A DNA stretch of 56,412 nucleotides from Methylocystis sp. H62. GTDB lineage: Bacteria > Pseudomonadota > Alphaproteobacteria > Rhizobiales > Beijerinckiaceae. Each line of letters begins with the position of its first letter. The first letter of the stretch is position 1. The translations under genes were made by a program, and so were the position numbers. Under the pieces are notes generated by a model. That model worked only from the letters and a program-made list of their open reading frames with translations, had not been told where the DNA came from and searched no databases. Below are positions 23,996 to 32,112 of the stretch, in pieces. The stretch lies in assembly GCF_015709515.1 (NCBI RefSeq), contig NZ_JADNQZ010000040.1, positions 1 through 56,412 on the forward strand. Direction: 5' to 3'.

Positions 23996-24256
23996 ATGGG
24001 CAAGCTAAAGCTCGGACCGCTTGAAGACGACAAGCCGGTCAAGATTTCGGTGGAGCTTCCCGGGGCCCTTCACCGCGATCTCCTCGCTTATGCGGAAATC
24101 CTTGGCCGCGAAAATGGGCAAGCTGTCGAGCCCGCCAAGCTGGTCGCACCGATGATCGCGCGCTTCATGGCGACGGACCGGGGCTTCACGAAGATGCGCC
24201 ACGGGCCCCGTTCCCGTTCGCAACCGGCGGGCAGCGCTCCTCCAAGAGGCGAATGA
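23996..24256 (+). CDS. DUF2274 protein at the end of the trb operon
   Basis: An 86-aa protein: LKLGPLEDDKPVKISVELPG, LHRDLLAYAEILGRENGQAV, LVAPMIARFMATDRGF. DUF2274 proteins have a ribbon-helix-helix-like pattern and regularly follow trbI in elements of this type. Function is not known to me; a small DNA-binding regulator is plausible. It starts 3 bp after the trbI stop. Its last 71 bp overlap, tail to tail, the end of the LysR gene on the other strand. Confidence 0.88.
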   Translation: MGKLKLGPLEDDKPVKISVELPGALHRDLLAYAEILGRENGQAVEPAKLVAPMIARFMATDRGFTKMRHGPRSRSQPAGSAPPRGE

Positions 24257-25118
24257 AGTTCCGGAGCGCCGCATTTTCGTTGCCGTCTCGCCAATAGGCC
24301 CGATACCCAATCCGGGTCGAGCCATTGCCGTCGCGCGCCTCGCGGTAGACGACGCCGGCATGGCTGGCGCCCATGCTTGCCTCGCACATGATGCTAACGC
24401 CGCGACCTGCGCCAACCAGGCTCTTGATATTTTCCGGGCTCACATCGTGCCGGACGACATCGGGCAGGTCGCCGGGCGAGGAGAGCTTGGCCACGAGGAT
24501 GTCTTGGATCTCCGGACCTGGATCGCGCTCGCTGAGCAGGAAGCGTTCGCGCTTCAGGTCCGTCCAGTAGATGATCTCGTTCGCGGCCAGCGGATGATTC
24601 TCGGGCAAGGCAACGATGATGCGCTCACTCCACAAGGCCATCGAACGATTGCAATCTGAAGCCCGCTCCCCCGTGACCACGGCGATGTCGACGGTGCCGT
24701 TCTGAATTCCGTCGAACAAACGCGAGCGCGACCCTTCGACCGTGCTGATCTCGACCTGAGGAAATCGACGGCCATACTCGACGAGGCTCGCCCTGAGATT
24801 GCCGGCCGATAGCGAGGTGTAGAAGCCGATGGTCAAATACCCGGCCTCGCCGCGGGCGACGGCCTTCGCCCCGTCGACGACGATCTGCAGTTCATTAAGT
24901 ACCCGGCGAACGCTGTTGACAAAATCCCGGCCTGCCGCAGTCGGCCTGACGCCCGCATGCGTCCTTTCGAACAACGTGACGCCGAGTTGGTCTTCAAGGT
25001 GTCTTACTCGTCGGCTGAGATTGGACTTTTTCAGGGCGAGCGAATCCGCTGCTCTGCGAAAACTCCCGCACCGTTCAGCAGCTTCGACATATCGCAGATG
25101 CTTGAGGTCAATCGGCAT
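24186..25118 (-). CDS. LysR-family regulator next to the trb operon
   Basis: A 310-aa LysR-type regulator with an N-terminal winged helix (LKHLRYVEAAERCGSFRRAA, SLALKKSNLSRRVRHLEDQL, GVTLFERTHAGVRPTAAGRD) and a periplasmic-binding-like effector domain (YLTIGFYTSLSAGNLRASLV, VDIAVVTGERASD). A convergent LysR gene at the end of the trb-DUF2274 row is a standing feature of this element family, so it probably regulates transfer. The recognition helix carries KKSNLSRR rather than the common QSALSRQ. Intact. Confidence 0.9.
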   Translation of the reverse strand: MPIDLKHLRYVEAAERCGSFRRAADSLALKKSNLSRRVRHLEDQLGVTLFERTHAGVRPTAAGRDFVNSVRRVLNELQIVVDGAKAVARGEAGYLTIGFYTSLSAGNLRASLVEYGRRFPQVEISTVEGSRSRLFDGIQNGTVDIAVVTGERASDCNRSMALWSERIIVALPENHPLAANEIIYWTDLKRERFLLSERDPGPEIQDILVAKLSSPGDLPDVVRHDVSPENIKSLVGAGRGVSIMCEASMGASHAGVVYREARDGNGSTRIGYRAYWRDGNENAALRNFIRLLEERCPPVANGNGARGASS

Positions 25119-25205
25119 TTTCGCTGCAGCCCTCTGATGGCACGGCCTCCCGCAACCTGTTGGACCAGTTGCATCCGCGGGCCGATCGGGTGCCGTAGCG
25201 ACGGG

Positions 25206-25284
25206 TCATGTAATCTGCTTGCGCTCGATCCACTTGACCGCATCCTTGCCTTCCCACCCTGATGTTGCATCTGGCGCAACGGGA
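25206..25284 (-). pseudogene. C-terminal scrap of an AlkD-like (DNA alkylation repair) gene
   Basis: Reading the minus strand to TGA at 25206-25208 gives FPVAPDATSGWEGKDAVKWI and ERKQIT. This matches the C-terminus of the AlkD-like gene at 31405-32112 (SPDVPSSWVGKDAAKWLVRN). Upstream an in-frame stop ends the match, so only about 25 residues remain. It shows that a second copy of that gene once lay next to the LysR gene. The rest of 25119-25304 holds nothing else I recognise. Confidence 0.65.
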
Positions 25285-25304
25285 AAACGTCATCCGCGGG
25301 CAGG

Positions 25305-25964
25305 TCATTGCCTGCCGTATGCTGCGAGGAATACGCGCACGCCATCTGCAGCATGTCGGCGAAGCTCTGCCTGCTTTGGAATCGCCTCGTCTCCCAAAAG
25401 CATGGCTTGGTTCAAAGGGGCGGACATGATCAGCCAGTTGAACTGGGACGCCGCGACCAATGGATCATCGATCACGAGCAGTCCACGATCGGCCAGACGT
25501 ATGAACAACGCCGCGAGTGCTTCCAGCGCGCGGGCAGGTCCGCGTTCGTAGAGAACCCTCGCCAATTCCGGGAAGCGGCTGACCTCACCAATGACCAGGC
25601 GGCGCAGCTGCATAATTCGTGGCGTCAGCACCACCGTGAGCTGACGATACGCATAGTTCAGCAGATACTCGGCGAGATCCTTCCCCTCGCCTATGTCCGG
25701 CATTTCGTTGAGGACCTTGCCACTGGCTTCGTCGGTCATGCTGGTCACGATCTCGACGAACAGCGCCTCCTTGCTCGCGAAATGCTTGTAGACGGTTTGC
25801 TTCGACACCGCCGAACGAGCGGCGATTTCGTCCATGCTGGCGCCGAGATACCCGCCTGTGAGAAAAACTTCCGTGGCAGCGTCAAGGATTGCTCGACGCT
25901 TCCGCGCGGAACGGTGCGAGCCTTCAACCCCTGCCATTAGGTCTGCTGAAGCCGCCTTGGTCAT
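25305..25964 (-). CDS. TetR/AcrR-family repressor
   Basis: A 219-aa regulator. The N-terminal helix-turn-helix is clear: RRAILDAATEVFLTGGYLGA, SMDEIAARSAVSKQTVYKHF and ASKEALFVEIVTSM. The C-terminal domain (LTPRIMQLRRLVIGEVSRFP, ALEALAALFIRLADRGLLVI, DPLVAASQFNWLIMSAPLNQ) resembles the AefR-like group. The inducer is unknown. It is divergent from the alpha/beta hydrolase gene, and an exact CTAGT-GGT-ACTAG repeat lies between them, so it probably represses both. Confidence 0.9.
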   Translation of the reverse strand: MTKAASADLMAGVEGSHRSARKRRAILDAATEVFLTGGYLGASMDEIAARSAVSKQTVYKHFASKEALFVEIVTSMTDEASGKVLNEMPDIGEGKDLAEYLLNYAYRQLTVVLTPRIMQLRRLVIGEVSRFPELARVLYERGPARALEALAALFIRLADRGLLVIDDPLVAASQFNWLIMSAPLNQAMLLGDEAIPKQAELRRHAADGVRVFLAAYGRQ

Positions 25965-26003
25965 GGAACCTCTACCCCTCCCGCCACCGAGAACCTAGTT
26001 GTG

Positions 26004-26032
26004 TTGACTAGTGGTACTAGACAGTCTAGTTC
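26004..26032 (+). promoter_or_regulatory. Hydrolase promoter with overlapping TetR-type operator
   Basis: TTGACT (26004-26009) and TAGTTC (26027-26032) are 17 bp apart and could be -35 and -10 boxes. Within them lies CTAGT-GGT-ACTAG (26008-26020), an exact inverted repeat, with further CTAG half-sites on both sides. It lies between the divergent TetR and hydrolase genes. Operator function is inferred from position. Confidence 0.55.
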
Positions 26033-26091
26033 TATGCAAGGCTGCCGGTGCCTGTTATCCGGATCGCTCAGAACCGAGCAGGAGAACTGAC

Positions 26092-27069
26092 ATGTTGAAG
26101 CGCAGGTTTTTGCTGGTCACGGCCACAGCGGGGGCACTCCTCTCAGTCGCCCCCGGCTTGGCCCAAACCACTGAGGCTGCGGGCGAATCCTGCTCCTCGC
26201 CTCAATCAGCAGGAGACATTGCTATGACGCACACCACCAGATCGTCCACGCAGAAAGTGCCGGGCGCTAGGATCTATTTTGAAATGCGGGGAACCGGCCC
26301 CATCCTGCTGATCATCCCCGGCGGCCCGCAGGATGCCGGCGTATTCGCCGACCTTTCGCGATATCTCGCCGACCGCTACACGGTTGTGGCCTACGACCCG
26401 CGCGGCAACTCCCGCAGCACCTTCGACGGCGAGCCCGAGGAATTGCAACTCGATGTGCAAGCCGACGACGCCGCGGCGCTGATCGGAGCGCTTGGCTGCG
26501 GGCCGGCCTATGTGTTTGGAACCAGCGGTGGCGCGCAGATCGGGCTTAACCTCGCGGCCCGCCATCCAGAGCTGGTGCGCGCACTGGTGGCGCACGAACC
26601 CCCGAGCATGATGTTGTTACCCGACCCGTCAGAAGCGGTAGCCGGCTCGCAGGGTCTTTACGACACCTATCGTCGCGACGGCGTCGATGCCGCAATGGCG
26701 CAGTTCTTTGCCGACAACGGCCTGGCGGACGAAGCGGACCGGGGCGAGGCGCCACCGGAGTTCGCCATCTCCCCAGAAGCGACGGAGACGTTTGCCCGGG
26801 TCAGCGGAAATTTTGAGTACTGGCTCGCCTATGGCGTCATGCCGCTCTCCCTCTACCGTCCCGACGTCGATGCGCTGCGCGCGGGCAAACCGCGTGTCGT
26901 GGTGGCCATCGGCGAACAGTCCGCCGGGCAACCCATCGAAGGCATGGGAATGGCGCTGGCCGAGAAACTTGGAACCGAGCCGGCCCGCTTCCCCGGCGAC
27001 CATATGGGCTTTGGCCCGCACGCCGACACCTTCGCCGAGACCCTGGACCGGGTGTTCAGCGGCGAATGA
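26092..27069 (+). CDS. Alpha/beta hydrolase, probably exported
   Basis: A 325-aa alpha/beta hydrolase. After a signal-like N-terminus (RRFLLVTATAGALLSVAPGL) come the oxyanion strand ILLIIPGGPQDAGVFADLSR, YTVVAYDPRGNSRST, the nucleophile elbow FGTSGGAQIGLNLAARHPEL (Ser145) and the C-terminal GDHMGF with the catalytic-type His. ATG 26092 has an aggagaact site. A second ATG (26224), also with aggagacattgct, would give a cytoplasmic form without the signal, as in many homologues, so the exported head may be a later addition. Controlled by the divergent TetR gene. The substrate is unknown. Confidence 0.85.
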   Translation: MLKRRFLLVTATAGALLSVAPGLAQTTEAAGESCSSPQSAGDIAMTHTTRSSTQKVPGARIYFEMRGTGPILLIIPGGPQDAGVFADLSRYLADRYTVVAYDPRGNSRSTFDGEPEELQLDVQADDAAALIGALGCGPAYVFGTSGGAQIGLNLAARHPELVRALVAHEPPSMMLLPDPSEAVAGSQGLYDTYRRDGVDAAMAQFFADNGLADEADRGEAPPEFAISPEATETFARVSGNFEYWLAYGVMPLSLYRPDVDALRAGKPRVVVAIGEQSAGQPIEGMGMALAEKLGTEPARFPGDHMGFGPHADTFAETLDRVFSGE

Positions 27070-27099
27070 CCATCTGTCACGACGAGTAAGAGAACCACC

Positions 27100-27477
27100 A
27101 TGCATATCCAGTTCGCCGAGCTGCCCGTATTCGATCAGGACCGCGCCAAAAAGTTCTATACCGACCATTTCGACTGCCAGATCGCCGCCGACGAGCCCAT
27201 GGGCAAGGACGGGTGGCGATGGATCGAACTTAAATTTGCAGGCGCTGAAACCACGTTGCATTTCCTCAGGCGCAAAGACGATGCGCCGTCCGAAGAGCCC
27301 GTCCTGGTGTTGGTGGACGACAACGTCGAAGCGATTGTCAAAACCCTGAAATCGAAGGGTGTGGAGATCATCACCGAACTACAAGAGGCTCCCTACGAGC
27401 CGGGACGTACAATCGCGGAGTTTCGGGACAGCGAGGGCAATCGCATGCTGGTCAGTACAAGCGGGAATTTCATGTAA
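27100..27477 (+). CDS. VOC-family protein
   Basis: A 125-aa vicinal-oxygen-chelate protein: FAELPVFDQDRAKKFYTDHF, DGWRWIELKFAGAETTLHFL, LVLVDDNVEAIVKTLKSKGV and IAEFRDSEGNRMLVS. The two modules are complete; the substrate cannot be told. It follows the hydrolase gene by 30 bp on the same strand, after gagaaccacc, so it probably belongs to the TetR-controlled unit. Confidence 0.87.
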   Translation: MHIQFAELPVFDQDRAKKFYTDHFDCQIAADEPMGKDGWRWIELKFAGAETTLHFLRRKDDAPSEEPVLVLVDDNVEAIVKTLKSKGVEIITELQEAPYEPGRTIAEFRDSEGNRMLVSTSGNFM

Positions 27478-27540
27478 ATGTCCGATGGCTCAAGCGGAAA
27501 CGTCGAGCTCAAAGCGACCGGCACTCCCATATGCTCTTAG
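27478..27540 (+). pseudogene. N-terminal scrap of a DUF6151-like gene
   Basis: ATG 27478 opens MSDGSSGNVELKATGTPICS and then stops. The SSGNVELKATGTPI part matches CSCGSVELEAIGAPI at the start of the DUF6151-like gene at 28542, and the DNA match (gttgagctcgaagcg / gtcgagctcaaagcg) is clear. The rest of that gene has been replaced by the DUF1772 gene, whose ATG (27531) lies within the scrap. It appears to be a deletion scar. Confidence 0.55.
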
Positions 27541-28004
27541 CACTCGTGCTCCTAGCCTCCGTTGGTGCTGGCATCGTCGGCGGAGTGTTCTTCGCCTTCT
27601 CGACCTTCGTGATGAAGGCGTTGTCTGAGCTGTCGGTTCCAGCGGGTGTTGCTGCTATGCAGCGCATCAACGTCGTTGTGATCAACCCGCTGTTCATGGC
27701 TGCCTTTCTCGGAACAAGCTTGCTCTCAATTGGATGTGCCGTCTCGTCCATCACACCCTGGAACGGTACGCCTTCCGTTCTGCTGCTCGCTGCGGCTCTC
27801 TTGTATTTGGTCGGATCGCTGGGCGTCACCCTGTTCTTCAACGTGCCTCGCAATGAGCGGCTCGCTCGCTTGACCAGCGGGTCGCCTGAGGCGGCAGCCT
27901 ACTGGCCGAAATACTTGCACGAATGGGTGCGCTGGAACCATGTGCGCACCTTCGCCTCGGTTGCCTCGGCAGCTTGCAGCGCGGCAAGCATGGCTGTGCT
28001 GTAG
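27531..28004 (+). CDS. DUF1772 (anthrone-oxygenase-like) membrane protein
   Basis: A 157-aa membrane protein with four hydrophobic helices: LLALVLLASVGAGIVGGVFF, NPLFMAAFLGTSLLSIGCAV, LLLAAALLYLVGSLGVTLFF and FASVASAACSAASMAVL. The motifs GVFFAFSTFVMKAL, FFNVPRNERLA and WVRWNHVRTFASVA are those of DUF1772, a family that includes anthrone oxygenases; whether this one is an enzyme is unknown. ATG 27531 has no good ribosome site because the upstream DNA is a scrap of another gene. Confidence 0.82.
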   Translation: MLLALVLLASVGAGIVGGVFFAFSTFVMKALSELSVPAGVAAMQRINVVVINPLFMAAFLGTSLLSIGCAVSSITPWNGTPSVLLLAAALLYLVGSLGVTLFFNVPRNERLARLTSGSPEAAAYWPKYLHEWVRWNHVRTFASVASAACSAASMAVL

Positions 28005-28063
28005 CCTAGCGAGAATGACGCCTAATATACGTTTGGCATTGGTTAATGATGAGGAGCGACACG

Positions 28064-28441
28064 ATGGACGAAACCCTATTCAAGGAACTCTCGGCGGTAG
28101 AAGAGGCATTTAATCGAGCGGTAATCTCGAATGATGTTGCTGCGATCTCATCCTGTATTTCCGAGGACTGGACGTTGGTGACACCAGAGGTGGGTCCGGT
28201 ATCCAGAGACGGTTTCCTGCACGCAGTCGGGCAAGGCATTCTGAGCCACGACAGCATGACCAAAGACATTTTACGCGTCCGTGTCTATGGAAACGTCGCA
28301 GTCGTTACTGGGCGCGGTCGCAACACGGGCATATTCAAGGGCGCGCCGATCAGTGCAGACGAATGGATAACGGATGTCTACGTAAAGACAGGTGACAGAT
28401 GGATATGCACGCTGACTCATTTGACGCCGGTTGCCTCTTGA
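28064..28441 (+). CDS. NTF2/SnoaL-like protein
   Basis: About 125 aa with the family start ETLFKELSAVEEAFNRAVIS, DVAAISSCISEDWTLVTPEV and end strands IFKGAPISADEWITDVYVKT, GDRWICTLTHLTPVA. This fits the DUF4440-type branch of the NTF2 fold. No function can be named. ATG 28064 (after gaggagcgacac) is preferred to ATG 28046. It lies 60 bp after the DUF1772 gene. The nearby base composition (about 50-55% G+C) is lower than in the trb region. Confidence 0.75.
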   Translation: MDETLFKELSAVEEAFNRAVISNDVAAISSCISEDWTLVTPEVGPVSRDGFLHAVGQGILSHDSMTKDILRVRVYGNVAVVTGRGRNTGIFKGAPISADEWITDVYVKTGDRWICTLTHLTPVAS

Positions 28442-28541
28442 TGCCCAACCCTGCGCTCTAGCCGACCCGCTACAGCGTGCTTTGCACGCTTGCGCGGTCA
28501 GCTGAGCTTGAACGTTGGGCATCACTGAACAGGAGTAACTA

Positions 28542-29054
28542 ATGTCCGGCCCTCAAAAGACCTCTGCGACTGCTTCGTGCTCGTGCGGAAGCGTTGAGCT
28601 CGAAGCGATTGGCGCTCCCATCACAAGCGTCGTCTGCTACTGCGACAATTGCCAGGAAGGCTCTCGGCAAATTGAAGCGTTGCCGAACGCAGGATCCGCT
28701 CGCGATCCCGATGGCGGGACCGCATACGTTCTCTACCGGAAGGATCGCGTTCGTTGCTCAAGAGGAGCCCAGCTATTGCAGAGTTACAAGATCACAGAGA
28801 ATTCGGCCACGAACCGCCTCGTCGCCACCTGCTGCAATTCAGCCATGTTCCTCAACTTCGAAAAGGGGCATTGGCTTTCAGTGTACCGAGCACGGTTTCA
28901 GGGAGATGTCCTGCCCTTGCAGATGCGCATCCAAACAAAGTCTAAGCCCGAGAACAACGACGTTCCGAGCGACGTGCCCAGTTACCCGGCGTTCCCCCTC
29001 AGGTTTATGGCGAAGCTCCTTGCTGCCCGGATTGCAATGCTGATTCATCGATGA
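28542..29054 (+). CDS. DUF6151/GFA-like zinc-binding protein
   Basis: A 170-aa protein related to the GFA fold. It has SCSCGSVELEAIGAPITSVV, CYCDNCQEGSRQIE and TCCNSAMFLNF, with paired cysteines as zinc ligands, followed by a basic, hydrophobic tail (LRFMAKLLAARIAMLIH) seen in DUF6151 members. The related GFA proteins are zinc proteins first linked to formaldehyde and glutathione, though that activity is doubtful for most. ATG 28542 follows aggagtaact. Confidence 0.7.
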   Translation: MSGPQKTSATASCSCGSVELEAIGAPITSVVCYCDNCQEGSRQIEALPNAGSARDPDGGTAYVLYRKDRVRCSRGAQLLQSYKITENSATNRLVATCCNSAMFLNFEKGHWLSVYRARFQGDVLPLQMRIQTKSKPENNDVPSDVPSYPAFPLRFMAKLLAARIAMLIHR

Positions 29055-29078
29055 GCCTGGATCGTGGTGTCAACACCA

Positions 29079-29117
29079 GCCCCCGAAACCCTGCACCGGG
29101 CGTTCAGCGGCGAATGA
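29079..29117 (+). pseudogene. C-terminal scrap of an alpha/beta hydrolase gene
   Basis: The DNA reads APETLHRAFSGE and stop, nearly the same as the end of the hydrolase at 26092-27069 (AETLDRVFSGE). Both are followed by tgac/tgag in similar surroundings. It is a 12-codon trace of a second hydrolase copy and marks a recombination joint in the cargo. Confidence 0.5.
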
Positions 29118-29156
29118 GCGCTCACCGCGAGGTGACGCAACGATGCCAACTCTAAA

Positions 29157-29474
29157 ATGGGACTATCTGAAGTGGCTGTGGCGAAACCTCAAAAGGTCGA
29201 AATCGAAAATGTTCTGTCTCCTGGGCGCATCGTTCGTGTCGATGCTGATAAGTACGGTGCCATGAAGCAGGCCTTTCTCAAGGTTCTTCCAAAAAAAACA
29301 CCGGGCATGACAGCTGCGGAAATTGGAGAGGCCTTGCTTCCACATCTCCCCGATGAATTGTTTCCGCAAGGCGCCAAGGCCGGCTGGTGGAAGAAGGCGG
29401 TTCAACTCGACTTGGAGGCGAAGGGCGTCATTGCACGAGAGGCGACCAAACCACTCCGCTGGCACAAGCGATGA
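29157..29474 (+). CDS. DUF6958-family protein
   Basis: About 100 aa: VEIENVLSPGRIVRVDADKY, MKQAFLKVLPKKTPGMTAAE, LLPHLPDELFPQGAKAGWWK, AVQLDLEAKGVIAREATKPL. I recognise the pattern as DUF6958, a small cytoplasmic family of unknown role with a winged-helix-like make-up. The start is uncertain: ATG 29157 or one of the GTG codons about 12-18 bp later. A single-gene unit. Confidence 0.65.
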   Translation: MGLSEVAVAKPQKVEIENVLSPGRIVRVDADKYGAMKQAFLKVLPKKTPGMTAAEIGEALLPHLPDELFPQGAKAGWWKKAVQLDLEAKGVIAREATKPLRWHKR

Positions 29475-29594
29475 CATAGGCTGCTGGTGTCGCGTGCTTC
29501 GTGGATATCGTTTCTCAGCGGATCGTCGAAATGGCGTGGTGCTTATTCACTGGTGGCTCGAAGCCGGCACGCGCCTTCGCACCGTTCGTGCGGC

Positions 29595-29987
29595 CTACTC
29601 CTCAAAGCAACCTGTGGCGTCACGATCGCGGTCGTATCGTCTCGCGAGCGGAAACGGCGGCAGCCATGACTCGCGACGGATGGTCCAGAGCTCATAGGTT
29701 GGCATCAGTAGGTCAGGGGCATCCAGGGATCCCAGGTTCACTTCGATTTCGTCTGCGGTGCGCGCGAAAACGGACGAGCCGCAGCGCGGACAGAAAAACC
29801 GTCCAGCGTAGTCGCGTGCTTCTCCATTGATCGTGACAGCATCCCGAGGGAACACTGCGGAAGTGTGAAACAGGGCCCCATGATGTTTGCGGCAGTCGAG
29901 GCAGTGACAAAGACCAACCCGGTATGGGGGGCCCGATGCCACAAGTCTAACGTCGCCGCACAGGCAACCGCCGGTGAATCGTTCCAT
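29595..29987 (-). CDS. GFA-family zinc protein
   Basis: A 130-aa protein of the GFA fold with all cysteine ligands: GGCLCGDVRLVASGPPYRVG, LCHCLDCRKHHGALFHTSAV and FFCPRCGSSVFARTADE. The family was named for glutathione-dependent formaldehyde activation; most members have no proven activity. ATG 29987 is the clear start. On the opposite strand to its neighbours and seemingly monocistronic. The gap 29475-29594 and the 180 bp upstream (29988-30167) hold nothing I recognise. Confidence 0.88.
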   Translation of the reverse strand: MERFTGGCLCGDVRLVASGPPYRVGLCHCLDCRKHHGALFHTSAVFPRDAVTINGEARDYAGRFFCPRCGSSVFARTADEIEVNLGSLDAPDLLMPTYELWTIRRESWLPPFPLARRYDRDRDATGCFEE

Positions 29988-30167
29988 GCTTCGACACCTC
30001 GAAAATCAAGCGGTGGCTACCTTCGGTTGGCCTTTGGGTCCGACTAGTTTGTGCTGAGGTGAGAACGTCCGCAACCGGCGAAAAATGCTTCGTTGCGCGC
30101 CGAGTCCGGAATGCCTGCCAACAGGCGGGAACTGCCGGCTGGTCGCGCCGGGCGGGCCGTTGTTTCG

Positions 30168-31373
30168 CTAACCGCAGGATTCTCTGGTTTCGCCGGAGAG
30201 GCGCAACTCAAGCGCCGCTGCCAGGGCGAGAACCTCCATGTCTTGGCCGGCCCGTCCTACGAGTTGGAGGGATACCGGCAATCCGTCTGCGGCAAATCCG
30301 ACAGGTATCGTCACGGCCGGAAGCCCAAAGTAGTTCGCGAAAAATACATTCTCGGCGCGTACGCCCATCTCCTTGTTGCTTTCGGCGTCACTGACGGTGG
30401 GTACAGGCTCCGCCAATGTTGGCAAGGCCAAAATATCGCAATCTTGGAACAGGAGTTCATTGGAATTGTCCCGGTGACGCGTCACGTTTGCAATGTCGAA
30501 GACCGCCAGCTCCAAGGGCGTCGCGACGCTGCCTGCGCACACCGCCAATAATTCTAGTTGCGAGATCGCCGCGTCCATCGCGGGCTGCATCGACTTGTGC
30601 CAGTGGGCTGTCGATACGCGCGCGACCTTCATCGCCGTCACCCGCATTGACAATGCCTGGCTTGTCAACGCCGATAGCAGCTGTGCGATATCGGCGACCG
30701 AACGGGCTTGAAGCGCTACGTGTGCGGAAGTCAAGATTGTCTCATCCGCGGGCTGGTCTGCGAGAATTCCTTCCCCGGAGAGAAGACCGTAGGTTGGCTT
30801 AAAACCGGTGATACCACAGCAAGCGGCGGGAAGCCGGGCCGATCCAGCTGCGTCCGTATCGATACTGGCAAAGACCAGGCCTGCCGAAATCGCCGCCGCG
30901 GAGCCAGCTGACGAACCGCCCGGCACATGCTCCGGCCAACGCGGGTTGCGGACCACTCCAAAATCGCTGGCAAGCCCCGTCGTGCCGCGTCCGAAAGCGT
31001 CCATGTTCGATTTGCCGAGGATGGTCGCTCCAATGTCTTTCACCCTGCGCACGATGGCCGCATCAGATTTTGGAACTCGCTGTACGAAATGGCGGAAGCC
31101 AGCAGTTGTCGCCGTGTCGGCGGTGTCAAAGAAATCCTTTACGGCGATTGGAACGCCATCGACCACGGAGAGAGGAGTGCCGGCCGCGTATCGCCTAGCA
31201 GACGCCTCGGCGCTTTCAAGCGCGCTGTCGCGCATGATCGTGATGAAGGCGCGACTTTGATCATTCTCGGCCTCAGCGCGGTGCAGCGAGGCGTTCGTCA
31301 GATCAACAGGATTGAGCGCGCCGTGAGTATAGGCGGCGTTGAGTTCCGCCAGTGTCGAGGGGGTGTTCGTCAT
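30168..31373 (-). CDS. Amidase-signature family hydrolase, shortened in the middle
   Basis: A 401-aa member of the amidase signature family, which hydrolyses amide bonds with a Ser-Ser-Lys triad. The triad is visible: Lys in GVPIAVKDFFD (K79), Ser in PGGSSAGSAAA (S155) and the nucleophile Ser in DTDAAGSARLPA (S178). Family members usually have about 450-480 residues; between ISQLELLAVCAGS and RHRDNSNELLFQDCDILALP about 50-70 residues seem to be missing, so activity is uncertain. ATG 31373 (MTNTPSTL) is chosen. It is downstream of the AlkD-like gene on the same strand. Confidence 0.78.
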   Translation of the reverse strand: MTNTPSTLAELNAAYTHGALNPVDLTNASLHRAEAENDQSRAFITIMRDSALESAEASARRYAAGTPLSVVDGVPIAVKDFFDTADTATTAGFRHFVQRVPKSDAAIVRRVKDIGATILGKSNMDAFGRGTTGLASDFGVVRNPRWPEHVPGGSSAGSAAAISAGLVFASIDTDAAGSARLPAACCGITGFKPTYGLLSGEGILADQPADETILTSAHVALQARSVADIAQLLSALTSQALSMRVTAMKVARVSTAHWHKSMQPAMDAAISQLELLAVCAGSVATPLELAVFDIANVTRHRDNSNELLFQDCDILALPTLAEPVPTVSDAESNKEMGVRAENVFFANYFGLPAVTIPVGFAADGLPVSLQLVGRAGQDMEVLALAAALELRLSGETRESCG

Positions 31374-31404
31374 ATTGGTCGCTGCACTCCGTGATGGAAG
31401 TTTG

Positions 31405-32112
31405 TCATGTAGCTTGATTGCGGACGAGCCACTTGGCCGCGTCCTTTCCGACCCAGCTTGATGGGACATCCGGCGAACGCGCCAAATCTCTCGCCACCGC
31501 AAGCGCGGCCTGATTGAGCGAAGGGTTTCGTTTGCCGATGGCCTTCAAGGCCATGCTCGCGGCTTGCTTAACCAGGCGTCGATCATCGCTCGCTTCGCGT
31601 TCTACCAGTGACAATGCCCGGACAAATGGCTCGTCTGCCGCAGACTTGTCATGCAAGCTCAGAGCCCAAAGGAGTGCAAAGCCCGCGCGCTTGACGAACT
31701 CGCTGTCGCTGGCGGCCCATTTCCAAATCTTTGCCCAAGTGTGCGGCGTGTGGTCAAACAGCTTAAAACAAACGGTGTCGCAGATCCCCCAATTGTCGAA
31801 GTCGTTGCACCAACGCTCCATCTGAGCGGAAGTGACAAGCGCCGGATCATCGATCATTGATGCCACCATTCGCGCCTCGTATCAGCCGGTCTCCCACAGC
31901 GCCAACGCCAAGCGATGGTTTACGCCAATGTCCTTGGCGATCGCCAGCATATCGCGCATGGCGACGCCAAGCGCCGTTTTCGTTTGGATGCCGTATCGCG
32001 CTGACATTGCGTCACGAACACTTTTACTTCTGACGCGTTCGAGTGACGCGAGCACGGTCCGAGCACCGACATTTTCCAGGCGCGCGATCATCGAACTTGC
32101 GGCGCGAGTCAT
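31405..32112 (-). pseudogene. AlkD-like DNA alkylation repair protein with an in-frame TGA
   Basis: Two frame-matched pieces make one gene. The first, from ATG 32112, has RLENVGARTVLASLERVRSK and DMLAIAKDIGVNHRLALALW, ETG; then TGA; then YEARMVASMIDDPALVTSAQ, WCNDFDNWGICDTVCFKLFD, WKWAASDSEFVKRAGFALLW and SWVGKDAAKWLVRN. Family members read LW.TG(W)YEAR at the join, so a TGG-to-TGA change is likely. AlkD-like HEAT-repeat proteins excise or bind alkylated bases. A 154-aa C-terminal part could start at ATG 31869. The start overlaps the GyrI-like gene by ATGA. Confidence 0.8.
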
